Shown in pieces: positions 1 to 9,434 of a DNA stretch of 64,000 nucleotides. The notes under the pieces were generated by a model. It saw nothing but the letters and a program-made list of their open reading frames with translations, made no database searches and was not told where the DNA came from. Position numbers and translations under genes: made by a program. The number at the start of each line of letters is the position of its first letter. The stretch's first letter is position 1. Location of the stretch: NCBI GenBank assembly GCA_965216365.1, contig CBDCFT010000022.1, positions 92,982-156,981 of the forward strand, in the 5' to 3' direction. Origin of the DNA: CBDCFT01 sp965216365. GTDB lineage: Bacteria; Pseudomonadota; Gammaproteobacteria; Arenicellales; CBDCFT01.

Positions 1-314
1 TGCTCAGCACATTGGTGTACCTCTATGCGGGATTTCCCGCCGTCGCCTCAGTGTTATTGGTTGTCAGTGCATTAGGTGCGACCATGTTGGACGGCATAGG
101 CAATGTCTTGTTCTACAGAGCAGTCCGTGCCCGCGAGCGTTCGGAAATGACCACAGTGTTTGTGACCTATCGCGATCTTGGTCAGTTAGTCACCCCCGGT
201 TTGTATTCCGTATTGCTCGCCTTTCTTACCTTACCCGTCGTGTTTTCCAGCGCCGCGATGTGGATGTTCGTTGCAGGCTATTTTTGCCGGTTTATTCCAA
301 AGCGGATGCGATGA
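1..314 (+). CDS. C-terminal end of an MFS-type transporter (5' end outside window)
   Basis: The open frame enters from the left edge, so only about the last 100 residues are visible. They contain two clear hydrophobic stretches (roughly residues 5-25 and 65-92 of the visible part) separated by a basic loop with several arginines, and end in a short basic tail, as the last helices of a 12-helix major facilitator do. The substrate cannot be told. A TTG near base 12 is not the real start because the frame continues upstream. It is followed by an AT-rich gap and shares no operon with the genes after it. The family assignment rests on hydropathy and overall feel, so it is moderate. Confidence 0.55.
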   Translation, partial: LSTLVYLYAGFPAVASVLLVVSALGATMLDGIGNVLFYRAVRARERSEMTTVFVTYRDLGQLVTPGLYSVLLAFLTLPVVFSSAAMWMFVAGYFCRFIPKRMR

Positions 315-801
315 GAAAGCTACATAAAAATTGTGAGCAACAATAGACTTAAATTCTACTAATCCGTCGTCTGTTTTCTACTTCGTGTAAATCCGAGGGA
401 TTTTGGGTCTGTATCTACAACTATCGATAACACTCTAAAATTGAAATATCAAATAACTTGTACAGACTCCAACACCTACCAATACTGCGATATACTGACT
501 CCACGCCCTAGGAGTGCACTAGAAAATCTCGTACCCCAATTGATAATTGGGTTAACCAAATTGCACTAAAGATCACGAAGCCGCGATATTTGGGCCAGGA
601 TTGTTAATAATAAAAGGAGACAGTATCCCTCAAATGGCGTAAATAACGAATTGTGATCTCCAAAAAACCATGGTCAGATTGAGGCCGACTTTCCATTCAC
701 AAGAAATACTTTTCGATTCAATATCACTGAACCAAACATGGTCCAAGTTGGCGGTATGCGCAGGAAACTTGAAGCACATCAACTAAACGCAAAGTTGCCA
801 T
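315..801. other. AT-rich intergenic stretch without recognisable gene
   Basis: No convincing coding frame, RNA gene or repeat was seen here. The base composition is noticeably more AT-rich than the housekeeping run that begins at about 1.58 kb, and this continues into the decayed HNH gene. Together they look like an accessory insertion at the edge of the conserved block. Confidence 0.5.
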
Positions 802-1471
802 ATGGTACAAAGAAACCCTCATAAGGAAAAATGTATTTATTGTGGAAAATTCTCCAATCTAACAAAGGACCATGTTCCGCCCGCTTGTTTGTTTCCGAAA
901 CCAAGGCCCAGCAATTTAATAACGGTTCAGAGTTGTCAAAATTGCAATAATGGATTCTCGCTTGATGATGAATATTTCAAAACTATATTCTCACTACGTG
1001 ACGACCTAAACGATAATGTAGGCAAACCATTGAGGGATAGCGTATCTAGGATGCTTAAAAGATCACCAAAGTTTCGCGCGAAGATCTTGTCTCAAACTGA
1101 ACTCATAAATGTAACAACGCCCGCTGGTATTGTACTACCGCGCACAATGAGAGGTATAAAACCAGATAAAAACCGCATTTTTTAGTGTGATCGAACGAAT
1201 TACTAAAGGATTGTTCCATCACCACTTTGGTCAGTGTATTCAGGCAAACTGGAATCTCACTGTGGGCCAATTACAAGAAGAAAATTTAAATGACAGCACT
1301 TTTAGGTTAGTGTAAAACGTTATGAATAGTGGGTGGCACACTATCCATGAAAATATTTTTAGATATTGCTACAAATCAGCATGGGAAAGTCAATTGAGTA
1401 CAGTTTGGTTATTCGATATCTATCAAGTTGCGGTTTTTATGGCTGTAACTGACGCTGAATATGAATCCTAA
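802..1471 (+). pseudogene. HNH endonuclease-family gene broken by a frameshift and a stop
   Basis: The first 127 residues hold a zinc-binding CxxC (CIYC), a DHVPP motif in the place of the HNH histidines, then a second CxxC followed by N (CQNCN). This arrangement is typical of a family of HNH proteins about 200-300 residues long. The frame stops at a run of six T (1178-1183). Removing one T continues the protein with a conserved-looking block (ERITKGLFHHHFG). A TAA at 1313-1315 then interrupts the frame, which runs on in phase to 1471. Two lesions make a dead gene likely, although the T-run alone could be a sequencing error. AT-rich composition suggests acquisition by transfer. Confidence 0.65.
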
Positions 1472-1582
1472 TTCTGTGGAAGCAATCTCACCCGTGAACC
1501 ATCTCAGGGTTTTCTTTTTGTACCTACGTCAATTCGACATAAACCCCAAAATTACACAGTAGATTATATATTCGTGTCCACC

Positions 1583-2374
1583 TTACCACTTATTCCGCAA
1601 CTCTCTCAGCTTTAAAAACACCGTCTTTGCGTCAGGGTTTTCCGGCAAATCTGGAAACGACTGGCGTAACTTGGCGATGACCGTCTGGCTTTGCAGTCGG
1701 AAAAAGGTATTCACTTCTTTTTCCAATGCGAGATTAGTCACCAAAGCCTTGTCGGTGTCTTGATCTTTGACTGCTTCCAACAAACTTTTCGCGGCGAAAT
1801 TGTCCGGTTCACGATCCAGGGTAAAGTTCAAGTTGTTAGCGATGTAGTCATGGCCTGGATAAATCTTGGTGAAATCGGGGAGACGTGATAGCTGTTCGGC
1901 AAATGTTGAATACAATTCGTTCGGGTGACCGCCGTTGTGACAATTGCCGGCACCCGCATTAAACAAGGTATCGCCACAAAACAGAGCGGGCGTGTCGGTG
2001 TCCGATAACAGGCAGACGTGGCTCATGGTATGTCCCGGTGTATCTAACACCTGTAAGGTCACGGTCTTGCCCACGCGAATGTCGTCACCAGCTTTTAACG
2101 GCCGATCTATGCCGGGTATTGTCTCGAGGGCTTTGTAATGAGCTAGTAACTTTGCACCGGTCGCTTTTATCACGGCTTTGTTCCCGCCAGTATGATCACC
2201 GTGCTCATGGGTGTTCAACACTTGAGTAATCTCCCAACCCTTTTCCTTTGCGGTGGCCAGGCATTTGCGATGATCTAACGGATCAATTGCCAATGCCTCG
2301 CCGGTCTCGGCGCAGGCGATCAAGTAGTTAAAGTTACGGTAAGCGTTGTTGGTCCAGATTTGTTCGACAATCAT
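1583..2374 (-). CDS. gloB: Hydroxyacylglutathione hydrolase (glyoxalase II)
   Basis: Metallo-beta-lactamase fold hydrolase of 263 residues, the usual size for glyoxalase II, which hydrolyses S-lactoylglutathione to lactate and glutathione in methylglyoxal detoxification. The metal-binding THxHxDH motif is at residues 55-61, with further ligands expected at His115 (PGHT), Asp135 (CGDTLF) and His175 (YPGHD). The C-terminal third matches the glutathione-binding extension. It lies downstream of rlmB on the same strand with a short gap, which is not a usual partner, so co-transcription says little about function. Its stop is followed by the decayed HNH region. Confidence 0.85.
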   Translation of the reverse strand: MIVEQIWTNNAYRNFNYLIACAETGEALAIDPLDHRKCLATAKEKGWEITQVLNTHEHGDHTGGNKAVIKATGAKLLAHYKALETIPGIDRPLKAGDDIRVGKTVTLQVLDTPGHTMSHVCLLSDTDTPALFCGDTLFNAGAGNCHNGGHPNELYSTFAEQLSRLPDFTKIYPGHDYIANNLNFTLDREPDNFAAKSLLEAVKDQDTDKALVTNLALEKEVNTFFRLQSQTVIAKLRQSFPDLPENPDAKTVFLKLRELRNKW

Positions 2375-2418
2375 ATTTTAGTTTCCATCTTTGATTTCAT
2401 ATCATCATATTAGCCGAT

Positions 2419-3186
2419 CTATTCAGCTTGTAAACGCTGGCGACGCACTTCGAACAAAATTACACCGGCACTGACCGATACATTGAGGCTGCTGACGTCG
2501 CCAAACATGGGAATAGACAATAATTGATCGCAGTTTTCACGAGTCAATCGGCGCAAGCCGTCACCTTCAGAACCCAATGCGATGGCTATCGGCCCGGTGT
2601 AATCAATCACGTCGCCGGAATAAATGTCTGTGCAGACATCGTCACTGGCGCCAATAATCCAGATTCCCGTTTCACGCAGTTCATCCATAGTTCGCGCGAG
2701 ATTAGCGACGCGATAGATCGGTACGATCTGACTCGCACCTGCGGAACTCGCGTGTACGACCGGTGTTATCGGGCAGGCATTGTCTTTTGGAACGATAATT
2801 GCATCGACACCTGCGCCATCTGCTGCACGCAAACAGGCACCAAAATTATGCGGATCGGTGATACCGTCCAGAATTAACAACATGGGAGCGTGATCCAGTT
2901 GTTCGAGCAAACCAGCAAGATCGTCAGCATTTTGCTCGGTGTACACCGCACGCGCCGCAACACCTTGATGCCGCGCATAACCTGTTAGCCGATCGAGATC
3001 GGTTTTGCCACTGTCACTGGTGGTAATATTTTTATCGCGTGCTAACTGTAACAAAGCACCCAGCCGTTTATTGCGTTTGTTCGAATCGACCAGCACTTCA
3101 ATCACCGCATCGGACTTGTGTTGTAATAATTCGGTAACCGGATTAATCCCACAAACCACCGTTTCCTGCGCCGAATCTTTTTTCAT
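2419..3186 (-). CDS. rlmB: 23S rRNA (guanosine-2'-O-)-methyltransferase RlmB
   Basis: SPOUT (TrmH) family methyltransferase of 255 residues that 2'-O-methylates G2251 in the peptidyl-transferase loop of 23S rRNA. The N-terminal 80 residues form the small RNA-binding domain. The three SPOUT knot motifs are visible: the DPHNFG segment with Asn114, the GSEG loop at 205-208, and SLNVSVS at 233-239. Its ATG overlaps the rnr stop codon (ATGA), so it is translationally coupled to rnr. The rnr-rlmB pair is standard in gammaproteobacteria. Confidence 0.95.
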   Translation of the reverse strand: MKKDSAQETVVCGINPVTELLQHKSDAVIEVLVDSNKRNKRLGALLQLARDKNITTSDSGKTDLDRLTGYARHQGVAARAVYTEQNADDLAGLLEQLDHAPMLLILDGITDPHNFGACLRAADGAGVDAIIVPKDNACPITPVVHASSAGASQIVPIYRVANLARTMDELRETGIWIIGASDDVCTDIYSGDVIDYTGPIAIALGSEGDGLRRLTRENCDQLLSIPMFGDVSSLNVSVSAGVILFEVRRQRLQAE

Positions 3187-5465
3187 CGTTTTTTTGCCTT
3201 CCGTTTTCGACGCCGTGTTGTTTTCTTCACTGTCTTTTTCTTTGACTTTTTGGCCCGCTTCCTGGGTGTTTCATATTCGTTCAATTCAAAATCAATCTTA
3301 GCCTCGTCCAGATTTACCGCCATCACACGAATATTGAGTTTATCGCCGAGACGAAACACGCGACCGCTGCGGTGACCCATCAAGCGGTATTTAAGTGGAT
3401 CAAAATCATAATAGTCATCACCCAGCGCGGTGACGTGGATCAAACCTTCGACAAATACCGAATCCAGTTGCACGAACAAACCGAACGCCGTAACCCCCGA
3501 AACCGTGCCGTCGAAGGTTGCGCCAATTTTATCCAGCATATATTCGGCTTTAAGCCATTGCACAGCATCGCGTGTCGCGTCGTCCGCACGCCGCTCGGTG
3601 AACGAACAATGATCGGCCATCTCCGGCATGCTGATATGCGTTTTTGATTTTTTCGCTTTCGCCTGTTTATGAATCAGGGTTTTAATCGTTCGATGCACTA
3701 CTAGATCCGGATAGCGGCGAATCGGCGAAGTGAAATGCGTGTACATCGGGTAATTCAACGCAAAGTGCTCGCCCTTCTCCGTGCTGTACATGGCTTGGCT
3801 CAAGCTGCGCAACAATACGGTTTGCACCAAACCTTCGATCTCCGGGCGCTTGCGTACATCGGCAACTGTTTTTGCATAGTCTTTCGCGCTGGGTGAATCG
3901 CCTCCACCGAGACGCAAGCCCAGGCCCGCCAAAAACTGGCGTAACTCCATCAACTTTTCACTACCCGGTGCATCATGCACACGATAAACCGCACCGCCGC
4001 GATCTTTTGAAATAAATTTCGCCGCCGCAACATTGGCCGCCAACATGCATTCCTCAATTAAACGATGTGCATGATTGCGATGCCGGGCACTGATATTTTT
4101 TATACGTGACTGTTTGTCGAACTCGATATAGGCTTCGGGTATTTCTAGATCGAGCGAACCCCGTTTCCCGCGTGCTGTTAACAAGGCCTGAAACACCGCA
4201 TAAAGATTGTCCAATTGAGGTGCGGCGTGACTGTTTTTCTCGAGCGAATTCGCGTTTTTGCTGTCGAGATATGTCGCAACCTGGTTGTAGGTCAGTCTTG
4301 CGGTGGAGCGCATCACACCTTCAACAAATTTGGATGACGTCACCTCGCCCGATGGTGATACACGCATATCGCAGACCATGCACAAACGATCCTCATCAGG
4401 ATTGAGCGAACACATGCCGTTGGACAGCGTCTCCGGCAACATGGGTAACACGCGATTGGGAAAATAAACCGAGTTACCGCGTTCATACGCTTCATTATCG
4501 AGATGGGTTCCCGATTTAACGTAAAAACTCACATCGGCAATCGCCACCAGCAAGCGCCACCCTTTTCCCTTTGGCTCGCAATACACCGCATCATCGAAAT
4601 CCCGCGCATCTTCACCGTCAATCGTGACCAATGGAATGTCGCGTAAATCAGTGCGACGCGGGAGTTCTTGCACAATGTCCGCTGAGGCCGCGTCTTTCGC
4701 TTCACGTGTGACACTGCGCGGAAACTTGTGTGGCAAATCGTATTTGCGAATGGCAATCTCATTCTCCATCCCCGGCGCCATGTGATCGCCCAAAATCTCG
4801 ACTATTTTTCCAACAATATGACGTTTTACAATCGGATGTTCGGTGATCTCCACTACGACAATCTGACCATTCTCAGCCTTGCCGGACTGATTGGGCGGAA
4901 TATGGATGTCCTGTGGTATGCGTTTTTCATCCGGTTGGACAAAACCAATGCCTTGTTCCAGCAAATAACGGCCAACTACATGTGGGTGGCTATCGATGAC
5001 CTCGACTATCGCACCCTCGCGTTTACCCTTTTTGTCGACACGGGTGACGCTGGCCAGCACGCGATCCCCATGCAGCACCCGACGCATTTGTCGTGGCGAC
5101 AAATACAAATCCGCTCCTTCTTCTTCTGGCACTACGAACCCGTAACCATCGGCATGACCAATCACCCGGCCTGTGACCAGATGCATGTCCCTGGGCAATG
5201 CATAACGCTTGCGCCGGTTTTGCATGATTTGACCGGCAGTCTGCATACGTTGCAATCGACCGCTTAAAGCGTCTTTGGCTTTTTTTCCACTGACTTCAAG
5301 CTGAAGGCAGATTTCGTCGAAAGTTGCCGGTTTGCCGAGCTGGGATAGCGCACTCACGATACGGCTACGGCCCGGAACGGTAATCTTTGATGTTTTTCCC
5401 GGCCTATCGGCGAAGCGTTGTTTTTTCCTTTGGTTTTTAGTCTTGTTCATTGATTTCGTTGACAT
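3183..5465 (-). CDS. rnr: Ribonuclease R
   Basis: Processive 3'-to-5' exoribonuclease that degrades structured RNA. The protein is about 760 residues. An N-terminal winged helix and cold-shock domains come first, then the RNB catalytic domain with its aspartate cluster (DGEDARDFDDAV), then a C-terminal S1 domain and a very basic Lys/Arg tail, all typical of RNase R. I chose the ATG at 5465 (MSTKSMNK) because the open frame upstream of it is unlike the family; an ATG at 5450 is also possible. It is co-directional and overlapping with rlmB, and divergent from the tRNA-Leu gene 75 bases away. Confidence 0.95.
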   Translation of the reverse strand: MSTKSMNKTKNQRKKQRFADRPGKTSKITVPGRSRIVSALSQLGKPATFDEICLQLEVSGKKAKDALSGRLQRMQTAGQIMQNRRKRYALPRDMHLVTGRVIGHADGYGFVVPEEEGADLYLSPRQMRRVLHGDRVLASVTRVDKKGKREGAIVEVIDSHPHVVGRYLLEQGIGFVQPDEKRIPQDIHIPPNQSGKAENGQIVVVEITEHPIVKRHIVGKIVEILGDHMAPGMENEIAIRKYDLPHKFPRSVTREAKDAASADIVQELPRRTDLRDIPLVTIDGEDARDFDDAVYCEPKGKGWRLLVAIADVSFYVKSGTHLDNEAYERGNSVYFPNRVLPMLPETLSNGMCSLNPDEDRLCMVCDMRVSPSGEVTSSKFVEGVMRSTARLTYNQVATYLDSKNANSLEKNSHAAPQLDNLYAVFQALLTARGKRGSLDLEIPEAYIEFDKQSRIKNISARHRNHAHRLIEECMLAANVAAAKFISKDRGGAVYRVHDAPGSEKLMELRQFLAGLGLRLGGGDSPSAKDYAKTVADVRKRPEIEGLVQTVLLRSLSQAMYSTEKGEHFALNYPMYTHFTSPIRRYPDLVVHRTIKTLIHKQAKAKKSKTHISMPEMADHCSFTERRADDATRDAVQWLKAEYMLDKIGATFDGTVSGVTAFGLFVQLDSVFVEGLIHVTALGDDYYDFDPLKYRLMGHRSGRVFRLGDKLNIRVMAVNLDEAKIDFELNEYETPRKRAKKSKKKTVKKTTRRRKRKAKKR

Positions 5466-5539
5466 AATGCAGGCCCGCCGGTAGAGTCGCGCCTCCCGCA
5501 ATGGGTACACCAGCATGTTCTCTTGCTGGTACTAGCAGG

Positions 5540-5626
5540 GCCGAGGTGGCGGAATTGGTAGACGCGCTAGCTTCAGGTGCTAGTGGGGGCAACCCCGTGG
5601 AGGTTCAAGTCCTCTCCTCGGTACCA
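5540..5626 (+). tRNA. tRNA-Leu (anticodon CAG)
   Basis: An 87-base class II tRNA with encoded CCA. The acceptor stem GCCGAGG pairs with CCTCGGT (5616-5622, one G-T wobble at the end). The anticodon stem CTAGC/GCTAG encloses CAG at 5574-5576, the variable arm is long (GGGGGCAACCCC-like), and the T-loop TTCAAGT is standard. It reads rightwards, opposite to the rnr and purA genes on either side. Confidence 0.95.
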
Positions 5627-5785
5627 TTTAAGATATAGATTAAATCCGTTTACGTCGTTTTCATTCCTTTTTGGCTTTGCGCAATCACATTGTGGCGGGT
5701 CATAGCTATTTATCAGAATTGAACGCAACAAATATTTGTTATCAATTATTAATGAAGTTTCCCTCAGTATAAGCGTTTAGTATCC

Positions 5786-5813
5786 GGGTAACATCTGACA
5801 AATCAGATAACCC
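5786..5813 (-). terminator. Possible hairpin terminator downstream of purA
   Basis: Just past the purA stop lies an inverted repeat: ATCTGA, a 4-base loop, TCAGAT, with flanking GGGT/ACCC that extends the stem through a small bulge. There is no clear U-tract, so it may be only an mRNA 3' end structure. It could serve both purA (leftward) and the tRNA-Leu transcript (rightward). Confidence 0.35.
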
Positions 5814-5818
5814 CTAAT

Positions 5819-7114
5819 CTACGCATCAAACGGATGATGTTTGATAATCGTCGCGTTGCGCTCAGGCCCGGTAGAAACAATATCTATGGAACACCCGGCC
5901 AGTTCCTGTACTGCATTGAGATAGTTTTTAGCATTCGCTGGAAGTGCGTCGTAATCAGTAATGTCGGACGTGGGTTCGGACCAGCCCGGGAAATCCCGGT
6001 ACACCGGTTCACAAGCATATAACGCATCGGCGCTGTCAGGTGGCGTATCAACCAGCTCGCCGTCCAATCGATACTGTGTGCATAAACGAATGGTTTCGAG
6101 ATCATCCAGCACATCAAGCTTGGTCACGCATAATGAATCAACGCTGTTGATTCGACACGCACGACGTAACGCAACCATATCCAACCATCCGCATCGTCTT
6201 GGCCGGCCCGTGGTCGCACCGAACTCTACACCCTTCTCCGCCATGTGACGGCCATCCGCATCATCCAGTTCCGTCGGGAACGGGCCGCCGCCGACACGTG
6301 TGATGTAGGCTTTTGACACAGCCAGAATACAACCCAATGCACGCGGTCCTAATCCCGTTCCACAAGCGGCGGCACCCGCGGTTGTATTCGACGATGTCAC
6401 AAAGGGATACGTGCCGTGATCGATATCGAGCAAACTGCCCTGGGCGCCTTCGAACATGATGACCTTATTCGCGGCGTTTAACTCATGCAACCTGCCAGCA
6501 ACATCGCCAATAAGTGTTTGCAGTTGCGCGCCGTACGCTAGACATTCCTGCAACGTCTGCTCGAAGTCCGCTGGTTCGGCGGAGAAATAATTTTGTAGAG
6601 CAAAATTATGATAATCCAGTACTTGTCGCAACTTGTCTTCTAGGATAGAAGACTCCAGCAAATCACCGACACGCATGCCGCGACGCGCGACCTTATCTTC
6701 ATACGCGGGTCCAATCCCTCTGCCGGTCGTTCCTATCGCGGCTTCACCCCGGGCTGATTCGCGAGCGGCGTCAAGCATGGCATGGTAAGGCAATATCACC
6801 GGACAAGCAGCGCTTACTAAAAGACGATCACGAATTGATACATCGCGTTGTTCGAGTTGTTCAATTTCTTTTAACAACGCGTCCGGCGCCAGCACGACGC
6901 CATTGCCGATCAAACATTGCACACCGTCACGCAAAACCCCCGAAGGAATCAAGTGCAACACGGTTTTTTCGCCGTTTATTACCAGCGTATGTCCGGCGTT
7001 ATGTCCGCCCTGGAAACGTACGACCGCGTCGGCGCGTTCGGTTAATAAATCGACAATTTTACCCTTGCCTTCATCGCCCCATTGAGCACCGATCAATACC
7101 ACGTTATTCGCCAT
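5819..7114 (-). CDS. purA: Adenylosuccinate synthetase
   Basis: GTP-dependent ligase joining IMP and aspartate to adenylosuccinate, the first committed step to AMP. At 431 residues it is full length. The N-terminal P-loop-like GAQWGDEGKGK (residues 9-19) carries the catalytic Asp and the phosphate-binding loop; GHNAGHT and the GTTGRGIGP segment that binds IMP are also present, as is the C-terminal GPERN guanine-binding motif. It ends the hflK-hflC-DUF2065-hisZ-purA run, a common gammaproteobacterial order. Confidence 0.97.
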   Translation of the reverse strand: MANNVVLIGAQWGDEGKGKIVDLLTERADAVVRFQGGHNAGHTLVINGEKTVLHLIPSGVLRDGVQCLIGNGVVLAPDALLKEIEQLEQRDVSIRDRLLVSAACPVILPYHAMLDAARESARGEAAIGTTGRGIGPAYEDKVARRGMRVGDLLESSILEDKLRQVLDYHNFALQNYFSAEPADFEQTLQECLAYGAQLQTLIGDVAGRLHELNAANKVIMFEGAQGSLLDIDHGTYPFVTSSNTTAGAAACGTGLGPRALGCILAVSKAYITRVGGGPFPTELDDADGRHMAEKGVEFGATTGRPRRCGWLDMVALRRACRINSVDSLCVTKLDVLDDLETIRLCTQYRLDGELVDTPPDSADALYACEPVYRDFPGWSEPTSDITDYDALPANAKNYLNAVQELAGCSIDIVSTGPERNATIIKHHPFDA

Positions 7115-7188
7115 TGTGTATCCCCAGTTGTTTCCTCAGTCTATCAACTTGTTTGCCATTCGCCGTTGTCATTCGAATGTAGCGTTTT

Positions 7189-8313
7189 TTATGCAGCGCC
7201 GGAAGTTTCATCTGGCAACCTGCGTACCACGCGTTTACCCTGCGCCCGCATTTCATTCATTTTTTTTGCCAATTCCCTATCATCATCCTGGGGTGCACTG
7301 TTGATCTGATTTTCATGCTCGTCCCGAACGGTGCAGACCCGCAGCAAGCGTCGCAGATCCACACTGAAGCCCGTTGCCGGACGGGCATGCCCGAACGCCT
7401 TACCAATATCATCATAGCGGCCGCCGCGCGCAATCACACGGCCGTGATTAGGAATGAATGCGGAAAATACAATGCCGGTGTAATAGTGGTAACCGTGCAA
7501 TTCCGCCAGATCGTAATGCAACGTCACATCGGGTATTCGCGTGCTCAGCAAATCGGCAACGTATTTTACGCGCTCCACGGCCTGTGTAATGTCTTCGGAC
7601 AAACCCGTTATCGTTAGCGTTTTTTCCTCGATATGGTCAATCAGACCGTACATGCGCGTCAACTCAAGAATGGATGACTTCCATGCCGGATCAATATCAT
7701 GAACGGAAAAAAGTTGTTCGATATCCGGACGCGATTTCCGGTGCAAGGCATCGAAGAACTCAACCTCTTGTTGATGCTGCATTCCGGCTTGTTTAGCGAT
7801 TGCACGGAAAATGCCGACATGCCCTAGATCGATATGGACATCCGTTATTCCGGTGGCACGTAACACCGCGACCATTAACTCGATTAATTCACATTCGGCT
7901 TGTTCGCTGCCGGAGCCAAATAGTTCCGCTCCCGCCTGCAACGGCTCGCGCGAACTGCCCAGAGCCTGTTGTTGGGTATTTAAAACCGGTCCTATGTAAC
8001 ACAACCGTGTGATACCTGTTTCGCTCGGCAAGCCTGACTGTATCCGTGCGATCTGTGGTGTCATGTCGGCGCGCACACCCATCAAACGACCGGATTGCTG
8101 GTCGATAATTTTATAGGTCTGTAGATCGAGATCCTCGCCGGTTCCAGTTAACAGCGAATCCAGATACTCCACAAGAGGTGGTACAACCAATTCATAACCC
8201 CACGTGTAAAACTGATCTGCCACATGGCGGCGCAAACGCTCCATACGCCATGCGTGGGGTGGCAACAACTCATCGATACCGTCCGGCAACAGCCAACGTT
8301 CATTCGAAGACAT
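7189..8313 (-). CDS. hisZ: ATP phosphoribosyltransferase regulatory subunit HisZ
   Basis: A paralogue of histidyl-tRNA synthetase that lacks aminoacylation activity and forms a complex with the short form of HisG to make the first enzyme of histidine synthesis. About 374 residues, with the class II synthetase-like core (GVRADMTPQIAR, ARGGRYDDIGKAFG). It has no C-terminal anticodon-binding domain, which separates it from HisS. The ATG at 8313 (MSSNERW) was preferred over an upstream in-frame codon because the family starts about ten residues before LPDGI. Its presence implies a short-form HisG elsewhere in the left genome. Confidence 0.93.
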   Translation of the reverse strand: MSSNERWLLPDGIDELLPPHAWRMERLRRHVADQFYTWGYELVVPPLVEYLDSLLTGTGEDLDLQTYKIIDQQSGRLMGVRADMTPQIARIQSGLPSETGITRLCYIGPVLNTQQQALGSSREPLQAGAELFGSGSEQAECELIELMVAVLRATGITDVHIDLGHVGIFRAIAKQAGMQHQQEVEFFDALHRKSRPDIEQLFSVHDIDPAWKSSILELTRMYGLIDHIEEKTLTITGLSEDITQAVERVKYVADLLSTRIPDVTLHYDLAELHGYHYYTGIVFSAFIPNHGRVIARGGRYDDIGKAFGHARPATGFSVDLRRLLRVCTVRDEHENQINSAPQDDDRELAKKMNEMRAQGKRVVRRLPDETSGAA

Positions 8314-8336
8314 GGCGGTACAGTGCTTTACTTGTA

Positions 8337-8525
8337 TTAGTGAACGATGTACAGCGCGATCAGCCCTACGATCATGCATACCAAACCGGCCATGCGTAGT
8401 TGTTGATCGTTGAGTTGACTAACGACGGCCATGGTGCGGCGAATCCCTTCGGGATTGACGAATGGAAAGATTCCCTCGATCACCAATACCAGCGCCAGGG
8501 CAGTAAATAAATCCTGCCATTCCAT
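8337..8525 (-). CDS. DUF2065 (YjeT-type) small inner-membrane protein
   Basis: A 62-residue protein that is almost entirely two hydrophobic helices (roughly 8-25 and 42-61) joined by a short loop with the segment NPEGIRR. This is the YjeT/DUF2065 family, usually encoded between hflC and hisZ or purA in gammaproteobacteria, as here. Function is not established; the constant linkage to HflKC suggests a role near that membrane complex (inference). Confidence 0.85.
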   Translation of the reverse strand: MEWQDLFTALALVLVIEGIFPFVNPEGIRRTMAVVSQLNDQQLRMAGLVCMIVGLIALYIVH

Positions 8526-8537
8526 ACGCAGGCCGCG

Positions 8538-9434
8538 TTACTGCTGACCGAAACCGCCGCCTTGGTTCGGTTTAGCGTCTTTAAAATAGCGGAAGAATTC
8601 TGAATCCGGCTCCACTATGAGAAAGTCGTTTTCGCCACCGAAGGTTTTTTTGTAGGCATTGAGACTGCGATAAAGCCGGTAAAACTCGTCGTCTTGCTCG
8701 AATGCCTGAGCGTATATTGCCGTTGCCTGCGCATCACCATCGCCACGGATTTGTTCCGCGTCGCGTCGCGCATTGGCGATAATAATTTGTCTTTCCCTGT
8801 CCGCAGTAGCGCGTATACGCTCGGCCTCCCGCGCACCCTTCGCACGTAAATCTTTTGCCACACGCGAACGCTCTGCATCCATACGTCGATAAACGGTTTC
8901 GGAAATCTCCGGATCGAGATCGACACGTTTCAAGCGCACATCGAGTACTTCAATACCAAGACTACTCGCTTCTTCATCCACGGCTTGACGCACGACGTCC
9001 ATAATCACTCCGCGATCACCGGACACCACTTCTTTTACCGTACGCTTACCAAACTCGCGCCGCAAACTATCGTTAACCCGTTGTGCCAAACGCGCTTCGG
9101 CGTTTGATTTAATACCGAGCACCGTTGGGTAGTATTTGGCGACATCGCGAATACGCCATTTAACGAAAGAATCCACCACCAGGTTCTTTTTCTCGCGGGT
9201 TAAATACAATTCCGGTTCGGCATCTAATGTTTGAACCCGTGCATCGTAAAACCGAACTTCGTTAATCGGATAAGGCAGTTTAAAATGAAGACCCGGCTCA
9301 TCATCAGACTTAATGATTTCGCCAAACTTGAATACCAGCGCCTTCTCCCGCTCGTCTACCTGATAAATGAAACCCATCAATATTGCGGCAACCACTACAA
9401 GCAGGGATACGCCTAAGATACCTTTACCACTCAT
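8538..9434 (-). CDS. hflC: FtsH-protease modulator HflC
   Basis: SPFH/prohibitin-family inner-membrane protein of 298 residues that assembles with HflK into a cage around the FtsH protease and limits its access to membrane proteins. One N-terminal transmembrane helix (about residues 5-24), the SPFH domain, then a long charged alanine-rich coiled coil (about 160-230). Its ATG overlaps the hflK stop (TAATG), so the two are translationally coupled and probably made in equal amounts. Confidence 0.95.
   Translation of the reverse strand: MSGKGILGVSLLVVVAAILMGFIYQVDEREKALVFKFGEIIKSDDEPGLHFKLPYPINEVRFYDARVQTLDAEPELYLTREKKNLVVDSFVKWRIRDVAKYYPTVLGIKSNAEARLAQRVNDSLRREFGKRTVKEVVSGDRGVIMDVVRQAVDEEASSLGIEVLDVRLKRVDLDPEISETVYRRMDAERSRVAKDLRAKGAREAERIRATADRERQIIIANARRDAEQIRGDGDAQATAIYAQAFEQDDEFYRLYRSLNAYKKTFGGENDFLIVEPDSEFFRYFKDAKPNQGGGFGQQ

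Noticed and set aside
1488..1525. Possible rho-independent terminator (CCC...GGG then a T-rich run)
   Set aside because: Stem of only about four base pairs with a long loop; not convincing.
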